Source: Actinopolyspora halophila DSM 43834
Lineage (GTDB): Bacteria > Actinomycetota > Actinomycetes > Mycobacteriales > Pseudonocardiaceae
NCBI RefSeq assembly: GCF_000371785.1
Contig: NZ_AQUI01000002.1
Location: forward strand, 4,699,352-4,763,351
DNA: 64,000 bases
Direction of reading: 5' to 3'
Part shown: positions 29,026 through 37,571 of the stretch, one piece after another
Position numbering within the stretch: position 1 is the first letter of the stretch
Layout: each line of letters starts with the position of its first letter
Notes under the pieces: model-generated
What the model saw: the letters and a program-made list of their open reading frames with translations, nothing else
What the model was told of the DNA's origin: nothing
Database searches by the model: none
Program-made: the position numbers and the translations under genes

Positions 29026-29132
29026 GTTGACTGCTTCGGGAGGGACGGCGGGGGCGGACACCGGCGGCACAGCGATTCCGCGAGAAGTCGATCCGTACTC
29101 GCACCGGCGCCGCCCCCTCCGGGAGGCCGGGA

Positions 29133-30311
29133 TCAGACCTCCAACAGCTCCCACAGCTCGTTCGGGAGCTCTTCACCGGCCGCGAACGGCCTGCGCGCGA
29201 GCAGCTCCTCGACGGCAGCACCGTCGAGCCCGCCTTCGGCGGTGAGCACCGCCCGCGCGTGCTCCGGGGGCAACCGGTCGAACCAACGTGCCGCCAGCTC
29301 GCGCATCCCGCTCTCGGCGGCCCGCCCGTACAACCGCAAACGGGCCATGCCGCCGTCGGGGAAGACGTCCAGCCGCACGTGGGTGACCTCGCTGCGCACC
29401 GGAAGCCTGAACCGGTGCCGGGTGTCCGGCTGCAACCGGGTCCGCGGCAGCAGCTCGGTCCAGGAATCGGGATCGTCCGGGTCGGCCACGCGCGCGTCGC
29501 ACCCGGACAGCGCGGCCCAACCCGGCGCGTTGCCCTTGAAGTAGCTGGTGTCCAGCTCGACCCGGTCGACGGTTCCGACCGCGGCGAGCCGCACCGAGAC
29601 CCAGTCGTTGCCGTCGTCCCTGCGGCGGGAGGTCTCCCAGCCCTCGCCCATCACCCGGGCGAGTCCGGGAGCCAACAGGTTCGCCGGGGAGGAGAAGAAC
29701 ATGTTGCTGCACCCGGTCACCGTGCCGCCGTTCTCCAGCGCGGCCAGGTCGAACCGGTCCGAGGTCCACCTCGGGTCGGCCACCGGTTCGCCGTGCACCC
29801 GCAGCCGCGCGATGCCGCCGTCCGGGTGCATGCACAGCCGCACGTGGGTGTAGCGGTACTCGGGGTCCACGTCGAAGACGTTCCTGGTGTGCCCCTCGAC
29901 CGGGGTGGGAGGCAGGATCTCCTCCCAGCCCGCCTCGTCGAACTCGGCCGGATCGGGATGGCCGTCGGCGGCACGCGCCTGCACCGAGACCTTCGGCGGG
30001 TAGTTGCCCTTGAAGAACGAGGTGTCCACCACGAGCCTGCGGATCAGACCGGCAAGACCCAGCCGGACGACCGCGTGGTCGAACCCGGCCTCCCTGCGCC
30101 TGCGGGTCTCCCAGCCGTCGTAGACCTGACCCTTGTGCCCGAAACTGTAGGGCTGGAAGACGGGCTCCTCGGGCTTCACGAGGTTCTCCCGCTCGGCGAA
30201 CAACTCGTCGTTGGCGTGTCCCACCGATCCGCCGAAAGTGCGGGAGGCCAGATCGGGCAGTGCCGAACGGTACGAGTCGTCGGCCGCCGCGGAATCCTGG
30301 TGCTGAGTCAT
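29133..30311 (-). CDS. alc: allantoicase
   Basis: Hydrolyses allantoate to ureidoglycolate and urea. 392 residues, with two tandem copies of the allantoicase (galactose-binding-like) fold: the first around VDTSFFKGNYPPKVSVQARAAD, the second around LDTSYFKGNAPGWAALSGCDA. The N-terminal ASRTFGGSVGHANDELFAERENLV is diagnostic. ATG 30311 overlaps the end of allB by 4 bp and has GAGGAGA upstream, so the two enzymes of consecutive steps are co-translated. A longer reading frame upstream is only the antisense shadow of allB. No ureidoglycolate lyase follows. Confidence 0.95.
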   Translation of the reverse strand: MTQHQDSAAADDSYRSALPDLASRTFGGSVGHANDELFAERENLVKPEEPVFQPYSFGHKGQVYDGWETRRRREAGFDHAVVRLGLAGLIRRLVVDTSFFKGNYPPKVSVQARAADGHPDPAEFDEAGWEEILPPTPVEGHTRNVFDVDPEYRYTHVRLCMHPDGGIARLRVHGEPVADPRWTSDRFDLAALENGGTVTGCSNMFFSSPANLLAPGLARVMGEGWETSRRRDDGNDWVSVRLAAVGTVDRVELDTSYFKGNAPGWAALSGCDARVADPDDPDSWTELLPRTRLQPDTRHRFRLPVRSEVTHVRLDVFPDGGMARLRLYGRAAESGMRELAARWFDRLPPEHARAVLTAEGGLDGAAVEELLARRPFAAGEELPNELWELLEV

Positions 30312-31681
30312 ACTTCTCCTCGGTTGAGCAACTTGCCCGTTGGTGCGGCCCCGGCATCCGGACCCGCGATCGGCGTGCCGCGCAACCAGGTGGAGCGCAC
30401 CACACCGGCCAGCGCACGACCGTGGTAGGCGGTGACCGCATTGCGGTGGTGCAGTTCCTCCGCGTCGACCACGTAGGCGGAGTCCGGCGCGAACACGCAC
30501 AGGTCCGCGTCCGCGCCGACGGCGATGGCCCCCTTGTTCCGCAGCCCGGACACCCGGGCCGGTCCCGCCGACATCCACGAAACGACCTCGGCCAGCCCGA
30601 AACCGCGTGTTCGGGCCTGGGTCCAGACCGCCGAGAGCCCCAGCTGCAGGCTGGAGACCCCGCCCCACGCGACGCCGAAGTCCCCGATGTCGAGCTGCTT
30701 GAGGTCCGGGGTGCACGGCGAGTGGTCGCTGACCACGCAGTCGATCGTCCCCTCGGCCAACCCGCGCCAGAGCAGCTCGCGGTTGCCCGCTTCCCGCACC
30801 GGCGGGCAACACTTGAACTGGGTGGCCCCGTCCGGGATCTCCTCGGAGACGAAGGACAGGTAGTGCGGGCAGGTCTCCACCGTCACCCGCACGCCGTCGG
30901 CCCGCGCCGAGGCGATCATCGGCAACGCGTCGGAGGAGGACAGGTGCAGGATGTGCACTCTGGCTCCCGTGCGCCTGGCCGCTTCCAGCACCTGCGCGAT
31001 CGCCGTGTTCTCCGCGCCGCGCGGGCGCGAGTCCAGGAAGTCGCGGTAGTTCTCACCGTGTGCGCTCGGCGCGTGCTCGATCGCGGCCGAGTCCTCGGCG
31101 TGCACGATCATCAGCGCGTCCAACTCGGCCACCGTCCGCAACGCCCGTTCCAGCTCGGCCGGGTCCAGCGGCGGGAACTCGTCCACCCCCGAGTGCAGCA
31201 GGAAGCACTTGAACCCGTAGACACCGCTCTCGTGCAGCCCGCGCAGCTCGTCGAGGTTGCCGTGCACGGCTCCGCCCCAGAATCCGACGTCGACGTGCAC
31301 GTTGCCGCTCGCGACGCCGCGCTTGGTCTCCAGGGCCCCGGAGTCGATCGTGGGCGGCAGGCAGTTCAGCGGCATGTCCACGATCGTGGTGATGCCGCCC
31401 TCGGCCGCGGCCCGGGTCGCGGTGGGGAAGCCCTCCCACTCGGAACGTCCGGGGTCGTTGACGTGCACGTGGCTGTCGACCATGCCCGGAAGCAGCACTT
31501 CGTCCGCGGCGAGCTCGACCGTGCGGTCGCCCCGCATGGGGGTGTCGAGGGCCTCCACGGCCGCTATGCGACCGTTGCGGACCCCCACGCTGCCGGAGCC
31601 CTCCCCGTTAGGGCCGATCAGCCTCCGCGCGCGGAACACGACATCGAATTCCGGAGCGGAGGAGTTGGCGGATTCGACCAC
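30308..31681 (-). CDS. allB: allantoinase
   Basis: Opens the hydantoin ring of allantoin to give allantoate. 457 residues of the cyclic amidohydrolase superfamily. Metal ligands are visible: His71 and His73 in DSHVHVNDPGR, carbamylated Lys158 in YGFKCFLLHSG, His194 in IVHAED, His246 in HILHLSS and Asp319 in VSDHSPC. GTG 31681 follows GGGAGG at 8 nt. It is first of the allB-alc operon. The 17-bp palindrome at 31705, overlapping the probable -10 region, is shared with the uraD promoter and likely represses both. Confidence 0.96.
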   Translation of the reverse strand: MVESANSSAPEFDVVFRARRLIGPNGEGSGSVGVRNGRIAAVEALDTPMRGDRTVELAADEVLLPGMVDSHVHVNDPGRSEWEGFPTATRAAAEGGITTIVDMPLNCLPPTIDSGALETKRGVASGNVHVDVGFWGGAVHGNLDELRGLHESGVYGFKCFLLHSGVDEFPPLDPAELERALRTVAELDALMIVHAEDSAAIEHAPSAHGENYRDFLDSRPRGAENTAIAQVLEAARRTGARVHILHLSSSDALPMIASARADGVRVTVETCPHYLSFVSEEIPDGATQFKCCPPVREAGNRELLWRGLAEGTIDCVVSDHSPCTPDLKQLDIGDFGVAWGGVSSLQLGLSAVWTQARTRGFGLAEVVSWMSAGPARVSGLRNKGAIAVGADADLCVFAPDSAYVVDAEELHHRNAVTAYHGRALAGVVRSTWLRGTPIAGPDAGAAPTGKLLNRGEV

Positions 31682-31704
31682 CGCGGCTACCTCCCAACTC
31701 GATT

Positions 31705-31721
31705 TTCAACAAAATGTTGAA
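31705..31721. promoter_or_regulatory. allB operator palindrome
   Basis: TTCAACA AAA TGTTGAA, a perfect 7+3+7 palindrome 24 bp upstream of the allB GTG. A possible -35 box TTGACC on the minus strand (31738-31743) puts the palindrome over the -10 region. Nearly the same word (TTCAACA AAC TGTTGAC) overlaps the -35 of the uraD promoter at 38055-38071. This is a likely site for an AllR/IclR-type repressor. Confidence 0.65.
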
Positions 31722-31818
31722 CCCGGGGGCGGTGTCCGGTCAACCCCGAAGTTCACGCGGACCCTCGGGACCAGTAGTGCTTCGTCAGGTGTGTTCGTTC
31801 GGTCGTCCGGGAGCTTCC

Positions 31819-31838
31819 TTCGGCGCGGCAGCGCCGAA
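31819..31838 (-). terminator. terminator of the glycerate kinase gene
   Basis: TTCGGCGC, loop GGCA, GCGCCGAA, starting 37 bp past the stop of the glycerate kinase on the minus strand and upstream of allB. Confidence 0.55.
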
Positions 31839-31874
31839 ACGGCCACCTGAGCGAACCGCTACGACAAAGTCCTA

Positions 31875-32999
31875 CTAGAGCCAGTCCTCGGCCATGTGCT
31901 CACCCAGTCCACGCAGCAGCGCGGCAGCCCCGCTCATCGAGCGCTGGGCGTCCGGCTGCACGTGGGACAGCGCGTACACCGCCGAGAACCCGCCCGCGCT
32001 CAACTGGCGCGCCGACAGCGAGCACTTGCCCGTCACCGCCACGGCGGGAACCCCGGCCCCGACCGCGCGCGAGGCCACCGTCGCGGGCACCTTGCCGCGC
32101 AGCGTCTGCTCGTCCAGCGCCCCCTCGCCGGTGACCACCAGGGCGGCCCCGTCGAGATGCCGGTCGAACCCGGCCAGCTCCAGCACCACGTCGCTGCCGG
32201 ACCGGAAACCCGCCGACAGCACCGCCATCGCCCCGAAACCGACACCGCCCGCCGCTCCGGCACCCGGGGTGTCCGCGAGCGAGGTCCCCGTGGCGCGGTC
32301 GACCACCCTCGCGAAACGTTCCAGCGCCGCGTCGAGCGCGCGCACCTCCTCGGGGCCGGCCCCCTTCTGCGGACCGTAGACCTGCGCGGCCCCGCCGCTC
32401 CCGCACAACGGGTTGTCCACATCGGAAGCAAGGACCAGATCCGCACCGGACAGCCTGGGGTCCAGTCCGCTCAGGTCCACTTCGGCCAGGCGGTCGAGCG
32501 GACCTCCGCCCATGGGCAGCGGTTTCCCCGTCTCGTCGCGGAAGCGCGCCCCCAGCGCGGCGAGCATGCCCGCTCCCCCGTCGGTGCAAGCACTGCCGCC
32601 GACCCCGAGCACGATCGTGCGCACCCCGCGGTCCAGCGCGGCACCGATCAGTTCCCCGGTGCCGAAGCTCGAAGCGGCCAACGGGTCGAACTCGCCGGGA
32701 GTGAGCAGCGCGAGTCCGGAAGCAGCGGCCAGCTCCACCACCGCGGTGTCCTCGTTCACCGCGGCCTCGGCGCACACGCGCCTACCGGTCGGCCCGGTCA
32801 CCCGAACCGGCAGCCCCTCGAACATCCCGGTGGCCAGCGCGGCCCGCACCGTGCCGTCCCCGCCGTCGGCGACGGGCACGCACCGCACCTCCGCGTCCGG
32901 GACCCTGCCGCGCACCCCGGAAGCGACCGCCTCGGCCACCTCGGGGGCCGTGAGCGACCCCTTGAACTTGTCCGGCGCGACGAGAACATGACCAGTCAC
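31875..32999 (-). CDS. glxK: glycerate 2-kinase (GlxK/GarK type)
   Basis: Phosphorylates D-glycerate to 2-phosphoglycerate, the exit of the glyoxylate-to-glycerate branch. 374 residues. The family start HVLVAPDKFKGSLTAPEVAEAV and the motifs VPVADGGDGT, GVGGSACTDGG, DVDNPLCG, GPQKGAG and VTGEGALDEQT are all present. GTG 32999 follows GGAG at 4 nt; a longer frame upstream is low-complexity and rejected. The gene follows gcl on the same strand after a 166-bp gap, so it may be expressed from its own promoter or with gcl. Confidence 0.93.
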   Translation of the reverse strand: MTGHVLVAPDKFKGSLTAPEVAEAVASGVRGRVPDAEVRCVPVADGGDGTVRAALATGMFEGLPVRVTGPTGRRVCAEAAVNEDTAVVELAAASGLALLTPGEFDPLAASSFGTGELIGAALDRGVRTIVLGVGGSACTDGGAGMLAALGARFRDETGKPLPMGGGPLDRLAEVDLSGLDPRLSGADLVLASDVDNPLCGSGGAAQVYGPQKGAGPEEVRALDAALERFARVVDRATGTSLADTPGAGAAGGVGFGAMAVLSAGFRSGSDVVLELAGFDRHLDGAALVVTGEGALDEQTLRGKVPATVASRAVGAGVPAVAVTGKCSLSARQLSAGGFSAVYALSHVQPDAQRSMSGAAALLRGLGEHMAEDWL

Positions 33000-33165
33000 A
33001 ACACGCTCCGCATCTTCGGCTGGTGGGACAACGGGACGGGTGCCCCCCGCCATTGAGCCCGGCACCGCGGCGGGGGGCACCCGGAGGGTTGCGCGCCGCT
33101 GGGGCGAGCAACCCGGTCGGCACGTCCCGCGGCAGCGCACGCGGGACGCGGGACGTCACCGGCGA

Positions 33166-34860
33166 TCAGTCGAGGGGTTCCGGCTCCTTCAAGGCGTCGA
33201 TGCGCACCCCGTTGGCGGTGTTGGCCTCCCGCTCGATCATCACCTCGACCAGCACCGGCCTGCTCGTGGCCACGGCCTCCTTGCGGGCCCACTCGATGGT
33301 CTCGCCCAGCTCACCCGGTTCGTACACACGTCGGCCGGAGCACCCGTAGGCCTCCATCACCTTCACGTTGTCCGTGCCGTGCTCGTCGTAGTGCAGGTCG
33401 ACCTCGGTGTTCATCCCGTAGCCCTGCTCGGCCATCCTGATCAGACCCAGGTACTCGTTGTTCAGCATGATGACCACGAAGCCGACGTCGTACTGCGCGG
33501 CCACGGCCAGCTCCTCGACGAGGAACTGGAACGAGTAGTCCCCGACCACGGAAACGACCTCGGCCTCCGGACGGGCCGACTTCACCCCGATCGCCGCGGG
33601 AACCTCCCAGCCGAGCGGCCCGGCCTGACCGCAGACCTGGTAGTGCCGCGGCTTGTAGGTGCGCTGGAACTGACCGGACCAGATCTGGTACAGCCCGATC
33701 GCGGTGGTGAAGTAGGTGTCCGGCCCGAAGATCTCGTTGATCTCCTTGAACACCCTGGGTGCCTTGATCGGCACGCTGTCGTAGTCGTCCGGCCTGGTGT
33801 GGGTCTTCTTCAACTCGTTGACCCGGTCCACCCACGAGTGGTGCCGCGGCTCCGCACCACGCCGCCGGGCCGTGTCCAGCGCGGCCTCCAGGAAGGGACC
33901 GGTGTCGGAGACGATCCCCAGGTCAGGTCCGAAGACCTTGCCCAGCTGGGTCGGCTCGATGTCGACGTGGATGAACTCGCGCTCGCCCCGGTACACGTCC
34001 AGCGCACCGGTGTGCCGGTCCCCGAAACGAGCGCCCAGCGCCAGCACGAGGTCGGACTCCACGAAGGACTGGTTGCCGTAGCGCTGGCTGGTCTGGATCC
34101 CGGTCATGCCGGACCACAGCTCGTGGTCCTCGGGGAAGGATCCCTTGCCCATCAGGGTGACCTGGACCGGGATTCCGAGCAGTTCGGCGAACTCCCGCAA
34201 CCGTTCGTGGGCCTCGCCGAGCACCACGCCCCCGCCGGCCAGGATCAGCGGTCGTTCCGCCTCGCGCAGCATGTCCAGCGCGCGTTCCACACGCGGCTGG
34301 TGCGGCTCGACGCGCTGCACCGGCAGCGGCGCGTCTATGCTCGAGTCCCATTCGATCTCCTGCTGCTGGACGTCCAGCGGAAGATCCACCAGCACCGGCC
34401 CCTGCCGTCCCGAACGGGCGACGCGGAAGGCCTCCCGGAAGATCCACGGAGCCTGCGCGGCCTCCTTGACCTGCACCGCCCACTTGGTCACCGGCCGGGC
34501 GACATCGACGATGTCCACGGCCTGGAAGGCCTCCTGGTGCAGCTTGCCGGACACGGCCTGACCGGTGATGCACAGCATCGGCACCGAATCGGCCTGTGCG
34601 GTGTAGAGCCCGGTGATCATGTTCGTTCCGGCCGGGCCCGACGTTCCTACGGCCACCCCGACTTGGCCGTTGGTGCGCGCCCAGCCGTCGGCCATGTGGG
34701 TCGCGCCCTCCTCGTGGCGCACGGTCAGGTGCTCGATGTCGCGGTGTTCCAGGGCCGCGTACAGCGGCAGGATCGCCGCTCCTGGACAGCCGAACGCGAT
34801 GTCCACCCCCTCGGACTCGAGGACATCGACGACGGCCTGCATGACGGGAACCTTGGGCAT
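33166..34860 (-). CDS. gcl: glyoxylate carboligase
   Basis: A thiamine-diphosphate enzyme that joins two glyoxylates to tartronate semialdehyde with CO2 release. 564 residues. Features are the N-terminal PYR domain (GVDIAFGCPGAAILPLYAAL), GTSGPAGTNMITGLYTAQADS, the ThDP motif GDYSFQFLVEELAVAAQYDVGFVVIMLNN and the tail NTANGVRIDALKEPEPLD. Similarity and its neighbours glxR, hyi and glxK support Gcl over acetolactate synthase. At the position of E. coli Val51, the residue that sets Gcl apart from other ThDP enzymes, this protein has Glu50 (VRHEEGATHMADG). ATG 34860 has only a weak AGAGG upstream. The 284 bp upstream hold no gene. Confidence 0.92.
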   Translation of the reverse strand: MPKVPVMQAVVDVLESEGVDIAFGCPGAAILPLYAALEHRDIEHLTVRHEEGATHMADGWARTNGQVGVAVGTSGPAGTNMITGLYTAQADSVPMLCITGQAVSGKLHQEAFQAVDIVDVARPVTKWAVQVKEAAQAPWIFREAFRVARSGRQGPVLVDLPLDVQQQEIEWDSSIDAPLPVQRVEPHQPRVERALDMLREAERPLILAGGGVVLGEAHERLREFAELLGIPVQVTLMGKGSFPEDHELWSGMTGIQTSQRYGNQSFVESDLVLALGARFGDRHTGALDVYRGEREFIHVDIEPTQLGKVFGPDLGIVSDTGPFLEAALDTARRRGAEPRHHSWVDRVNELKKTHTRPDDYDSVPIKAPRVFKEINEIFGPDTYFTTAIGLYQIWSGQFQRTYKPRHYQVCGQAGPLGWEVPAAIGVKSARPEAEVVSVVGDYSFQFLVEELAVAAQYDVGFVVIMLNNEYLGLIRMAEQGYGMNTEVDLHYDEHGTDNVKVMEAYGCSGRRVYEPGELGETIEWARKEAVATSRPVLVEVMIEREANTANGVRIDALKEPEPLD

Positions 34861-35144
34861 GTTGGATACGACCTCTTTCGAAGCGGAGCTCGTCCGCGGG
34901 GGCGCTGTTGCTTCCGCGTGCCCTCGGGTGCGAAGCTCTCGCGTGACGCTCGGTGCGGGTTGTTTCTCGACAACGTCGGTGCGGTCGGTGACCGCACCGT
35001 TCGCCGCGGGCCGCGGCCCGGCGACTGCCTGTCCGGGTGTTCCGGCGGACGGGTGGCCCTGATGCTTGGCGGCGCTGAGCCACCCGGTCGCCCGCCGGAC
35101 TCACGTTCCGGTGTCTGCCCCGGGAGATCCGTCGTGCCCTCGGA

Positions 35145-36023
35145 TCATTCCGTCCCGTTGAGCTTGGCTATCTGCTTGAACAGCCCGGAGTGGTCCAGCG
35201 AACCGTCGCCCTGCGCGACGGCGGCCTCCATCAGTTGCGCGACGAGACCGCTCAGCGGAGCGGAGACCCCGGATTCGCGCGCGGCGCTCTGCACGATCCC
35301 GAGGTCCTTGTGGTGCAGCTCGATGCGGAATCCCGGTTCGAAGGTGCGCTCGCGCATCCCCTTGTTCTTGGCGTCGAGCACCTTGCTGCCCGCCAGCCCG
35401 CCACCGAGGACCCGGAAGGCGGACTCGGTGTCCACCCCGTGCTTCTCCAGGAAGACCAACGCCTCGGCCACCAGGGCGATGTTGCCCGCGACGATCAGCT
35501 GGTTGGCCGCCTTGACGGTCTGCCCGGACCCGGCGGGACCGACGTGCACCACGGTCTTGCCGACGACGTCGAACACCTCTCCGGCCGCGGCGAAGGCCTC
35601 GGAACCCCCACCGACCATGATGGACAGCGCACCGTCGATGGCGCCCTGCTCACCACCGCTGACCGGGGCGTCGAGCGCACGCACGCCCCGTCGCTGCGTC
35701 TGCTCGGCCACCTCGCGGGAGACCTCGGGGCGGATGGTGCTGCAGTCGATCAGCAGCGCCCCCTCCCGCGCGTTGGCCAGTACCCCGTCCTCTCCGAGCA
35801 CGGCGCTCTCGACGTCGGGGGAGTCGGGCAGCATCGTCACGATCACGTCGGCGGCGGAGACCGCTTCCGCGATGCTGCCCGCCGCCTTGCCGCCCTCGGC
35901 GGCCAACTTCTCGGCCTTGGCGCTGCTGCGGTTGTAACCGGTCACCTCGTAACCGGCCTCCACCAGATTGGCGGCCATCGGGCCGCCCATGATGCCGAGT
36001 CCGACGAATCCGACCTTGGTCAT
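35145..36023 (-). CDS. glxR: 2-hydroxy-3-oxopropionate (tartronate semialdehyde) reductase
   Basis: Reduces tartronate semialdehyde to D-glycerate with NAD(P)H, after Gcl. 292 residues of the beta-hydroxyacid dehydrogenase family: the Rossmann motif GFVGLGIMGGPMAANL, substrate-binding DAPVSGGEQGA and the catalytic Lys in the GSGQTVKAANQLIVAGN helix. ATG 36023 has GAGAAGGGA upstream. It lies between hyi and gcl on the same strand, so the pathway genes hyi, glxR, gcl and glxK run in one direction, each with its own gap of 140-340 bp. Copy B of the palindromic element separates it from hyi. Confidence 0.94.
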   Translation of the reverse strand: MTKVGFVGLGIMGGPMAANLVEAGYEVTGYNRSSAKAEKLAAEGGKAAGSIAEAVSAADVIVTMLPDSPDVESAVLGEDGVLANAREGALLIDCSTIRPEVSREVAEQTQRRGVRALDAPVSGGEQGAIDGALSIMVGGGSEAFAAAGEVFDVVGKTVVHVGPAGSGQTVKAANQLIVAGNIALVAEALVFLEKHGVDTESAFRVLGGGLAGSKVLDAKNKGMRERTFEPGFRIELHHKDLGIVQSAARESGVSAPLSGLVAQLMEAAVAQGDGSLDHSGLFKQIAKLNGTE

Positions 36024-36185
36024 CGAAGTTCCCTTCTCCTCGTCCAGGTTTTCCGTTCGGGGTCTTCCCGTTCGTGTTGTCGTGGGGGTCAGCGTGGCAG
36101 CGCGAACCGCTCAGGTGGATTCCTCGACCCTGCCTGCACCGAGACACACCACCCGAGCCAACCCACTCCCCCGGCAGCCTTCGCC

Positions 36186-36345
36186 CCAACGCGGGCGCTT
36201 TGAGCCTGCGCAGCCCGATCGACCGCGGGTTCTCTCGTGGTGCTCTCGCGAGGAAGGCCCGACGTTGTGTAGGTGGCTACCCGATGTCGGGCCTGTCCGG
36301 AGCGAGAGCCCGCGAGAGGTTCCGCCACTCGCACCGCCACGCAGC
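36186..36345 (-). repeat. dispersed palindromic element, copy B (downstream of hyi)
   Basis: This occupies the centre of the 336-bp gap between glxR and hyi; no gene is credible there. An inner 9-bp perfect stem AGGCCCGAC/GTCGGGCCT (36255-36263 and 36286-36294) closes a 22-nt loop nearly identical to copies A and C. Outer arms TCTCTCGTGGTGCTCTCGC and GCGAGAGCCCGCGAGAGG extend the stem. On the hyi sense strand it starts about 15 bp after the stop. Confidence 0.75.
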
Positions 36346-36359
36346 AAGAGCCCCCCTTC

Positions 36360-37154
36360 TCACATCCAGGTGAAGCTCTCGTTGGTGGCCTTGCTCGGCT
36401 TGTACTCCAGGGCCACGTGTCCGCGGTAGCCGGCTTTCTCCAGTTTCGCGAAGTAGGCCGCGAAGTCCACTTCACCGGTTCCAGGCTCGTTCCTGCCCGG
36501 AGCGTCCGCGATCTGCACGTGCCCGATCCTGTCCGCGTACCTGTCGATGGCGGCGCTCGGGTCGTCACCGTTGGCGATCAGGTGGTAGAGGTCGAACAGC
36601 AGCCGCAGGTTCTCCACACCGCCCGTCTCGCGCACCCTGTCGATGACGGTCACCGCATCGGCGGCGGTCTTGAGCGGATAGCTCGGTGTGCCGCTGACCG
36701 GTTCGACCAGCACGGTGCCGTCGATCCGGGCGGCTGCCCGCGCCGCGGCGGTGAGGTTCTCCACGGCGGTCACGTCCTGGTCGGCGGGCAGCATCCCCTC
36801 GATGCGGTTGCCGTAGAGGGCGTTGAACGCCGTGCAGCCCAGCCGGGCGCCGATCCCCACAGCGACGTCCACGTTGTCCCGGAACTCCGTGGAGCGTTTC
36901 GGGTGCGACAGCACACCACGGTCTCCGGCGGGCATGTCACCGGCGAAGAAGTTCAGCCCCACCAACGAGACCCCGGCCTCGTCGACCGCGCGGACGAATT
37001 TGTCCACTTCGCCGTCACCGGGCACAGCCTCGCCGAAGGGCCACCAGAACTCGATCGCGTCGAACCCGGCCGCCTTCGCCGCGGCCGGACGTGAGAACAC
37101 GTCCAGTTCGGTGAACAGGATCGAGGTGTTGACGGCGTACGGGAACCGATGCAT
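36360..37154 (-). CDS. hyi: hydroxypyruvate isomerase
   Basis: Interconverts hydroxypyruvate and tartronate semialdehyde beside Gcl and GlxR. 264 residues, a xylose-isomerase-like TIM barrel: FPYAVNTSILFTELDVFSRPAAAKAAGFDAIEFWWPF, the metal-binding Glu in VLVEPVSG, LLFDLYHLIANGDDP, and IGHVQIADAPGRNEPGTGEVDF. Gly/Ala-rich barrel ends and length agree with the Hyi family. Only 16 bp separate the ATG from a TTTCGC-GAA-GCGAAA palindrome, so the operator must overlap the promoter or the 5' end of the message. Confidence 0.93.
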   Translation of the reverse strand: MHRFPYAVNTSILFTELDVFSRPAAAKAAGFDAIEFWWPFGEAVPGDGEVDKFVRAVDEAGVSLVGLNFFAGDMPAGDRGVLSHPKRSTEFRDNVDVAVGIGARLGCTAFNALYGNRIEGMLPADQDVTAVENLTAAARAAARIDGTVLVEPVSGTPSYPLKTAADAVTVIDRVRETGGVENLRLLFDLYHLIANGDDPSAAIDRYADRIGHVQIADAPGRNEPGTGEVDFAAYFAKLEKAGYRGHVALEYKPSKATNESFTWM

Positions 37155-37170
37155 CCGTGCCCCCTAATGT

Positions 37171-37185
37171 TTTCGCGAAGCGAAA
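37171..37185. promoter_or_regulatory. palindrome upstream of hyi
   Basis: TTTCGC GAA GCGAAA, a perfect 6+3+6 palindrome in an AT-rich patch of the hyi/thiamine-binding-protein divergent gap, 16 bp from the hyi ATG. It resembles TTTCGT AA ACGAAA at 40014 before the permease. A weaker relative, TTTCGAAGCGGA, lies before gcl at about 34876. Confidence 0.5.
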
Positions 37186-37306
37186 CTTTTATTTCGTACA
37201 GCGATAGATTAATGAGTATCCGCCACAGGGTCAACACCGGCACGACAGCCACGGGCTACCGTGACGGGCGAGCACGCGAAATCGAACCGGAAGCGACAGG
37301 TGTCCG

Positions 37307-37561
37307 ATGAACCTCAGGGCCGAGTTCACGACGGAACCGTTCGAGGGCGAGGGTGACCCCCCCATCCACGCCGCCGTCGCGCGGGACGTGCTGCGCGAGT
37401 CCGGCCTGGAACCCGAGTTCGGACCACTGGGCACCGCGATCAGCGGCGAACGCGAAGTGGTGCTCACCGCGCTGTCGAACGTGCTCGAACGGACGCTCGA
37501 GGCGGGCGCGGACCGGATCACCATGCAGGTCAGCGTCGACGGCGCCCCCGAGGACAGTTGA
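37307..37561 (+). CDS. thiamine-binding (DUF77/MTH1187-like) small protein
   Basis: An 84-residue protein of the thiamine-binding YkoF/MTH1187 superfamily: NLRAEFTTEPFEGEGDPPIHAAVARDVLRESGLE, a central GPLGTAISGEREVVLTALSNVLERTLEAGADRITMQVSV. Members form ferredoxin-like tetramers that bind thiamine or its parts. It diverges from hyi and is followed 10 bp later by a helix-turn-helix protein, suggesting a two-gene operon. Being placed among genes for a thiamine-diphosphate-dependent pathway (gcl) is suggestive, but no function in ureide metabolism is established. The ATG is supported by family length; upstream bases GGTGTCCG are a weak ribosome site. Confidence 0.75.
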   Translation: MNLRAEFTTEPFEGEGDPPIHAAVARDVLRESGLEPEFGPLGTAISGEREVVLTALSNVLERTLEAGADRITMQVSVDGAPEDS

Positions 37562-37571
37562 GGTTATCCGC

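Noticed and set aside
29133-30812. Longer 559-codon form of the allantoicase
   Set aside because: The first 167 codons are antisense-like shadow of allB; ATG 30311 has a ribosome site and starts the conserved protein.
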